Origin: Fuerstiella marisgermanici | GTDB taxonomy: Bacteria > Planctomycetota > Planctomycetia > Planctomycetales > Planctomycetaceae | Direction of reading: 5' to 3' | NCBI RefSeq assembly: GCF_001983935.1 | Contig: NZ_CP017641.1 | Location: 868,001-932,000 of the forward strand | DNA length: 64,000 bases | In this document: positions 63,888 through 64,000 of the stretch, in pieces | Numbering within the stretch: position 1 is the stretch's first letter | Layout of the letters: each line of letters begins with the position of its first letter | Position numbers and translations under genes: made by a program | Notes under the pieces: generated by a model | Seen by the model: only the letters and a program-made list of their open reading frames with translations | What the model was told of the DNA's origin: nothing | Databases searched by the model: none

Positions 63888-64000
63888 CTAAGTCTCCAAA
63901 TTGTCCGATGAAACGAGACTGCCTCCGAACTTCAGGCTGGGAAGAACGTCGACAGATTCGGGGATGCCCCCAAGGAAGCCGAGCCGACTGTACCAGGCCG
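63888..64000 (-). CDS. C-terminal end of an unidentified protein (partial, cut by window edge)
   Basis: On the minus strand one frame is open from the right edge and reads AWYSRLGFLGGIPESVDVLP, then SLKFGGSLVSSDNLET, and stops with TAG at 63888-63890, four bases before the next gene's start. The close spacing suggests that it is the preceding gene of the same operon. The 36 visible residues give no family. Confidence 0.45.
   Translation of the reverse strand, partial: AWYSRLGFLGGIPESVDVLPSLKFGGSLVSSDNLET

Overview
The window comes from a planctomycete (Planctomycetota, most likely Planctomycetales). The evidence is a set of families that are largely typical of that phylum: prepilin-like DUF1559 proteins, a DUF1501 protein paired with a giant cytochrome/WD40/DUF1549/DUF1553 protein, an SGNH-propeller-cytochrome fusion, a sulfatase, a ThuA-like protein and a DUF1207 outer-membrane protein. 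Genes are long, often have divergent starts, and are separated by gaps that hold palindromes and decaying gene relics. I saw no rRNA or CRISPR array and recognised no tRNA.

Layout. 1-11 kb: the end of a DUF1559 gene, a 261-bp palindromic MITE-like element, a DUF4432 mutarotase-like gene, a GT39 membrane glycosyltransferase, a TIM-barrel sugar isomerase/epimerase-like gene, a three-part SGNH/propeller/cytochrome protein, a sulfatase and a ThuA-like gene broken by one in-frame stop. 11-14.2 kb: a tight minus-strand operon sce7726 (PD-(D/E)XK-like) - sce7725 - RES-domain protein, the best candidate for an undescribed defence or toxin system. 14.3-22.1 kb: a relic gene, the DUF1501 gene, a small four-helix-bundle (S23/IVP) gene flanked by inverted repeats, and the 1704-residue cytochrome/WD40/DUF1549/DUF1553 protein. 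22.6-29 kb: an alginate-export-like porin followed by a nitric-oxide detoxification set (flavohaemoglobin, di-iron repair protein RIC, quinol NO reductase). 29-35 kb: a GT2-GtrA fusion and an ArnT-like GT39 enzyme, divergent from a two-component system; the shared promoter region carries two oppositely oriented pairs of 11-bp-spaced direct repeats, and the kinase has an acidic sensor loop. The whole recalls PhoPQ/PmrAB control of envelope modification. 35-39 kb: a DUF1559 gene, a second long palindrome, a DUF1003 gene and a deleted MprF-like pseudogene, then DUF1207. 39-45.4 kb: a TolC-adaptor-RND (heavy-metal efflux type) operon. 45.9-52.5 kb: a front-end-type fatty acid desaturase, a second two-component system and the TadA/B/C motor part of a Tad pilus system. 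52.5-59 kb: a sugar-nucleotide/central carbon block with a GHMP-kinase/UDPGP-pyrophosphorylase fusion, a divergent nucleotidyltransferase and a transketolase. 59-64 kb: a very acidic Ser-Asp repeat protein with an N-terminal excisionase-like helix-turn-helix and a C-terminal membrane helix, a secreted beta-solenoid-like protein, and the end of another gene at the right edge.

How it fits together: much of the window serves the cell envelope and polysaccharide use (sulfatase, mutarotase-like, glycosyltransferases, porins, efflux). The NO-response set and the sce7726/sce7725/RES operon look like self-contained accessory modules. Family assignments come from reading the translations by eye; no database search was run.
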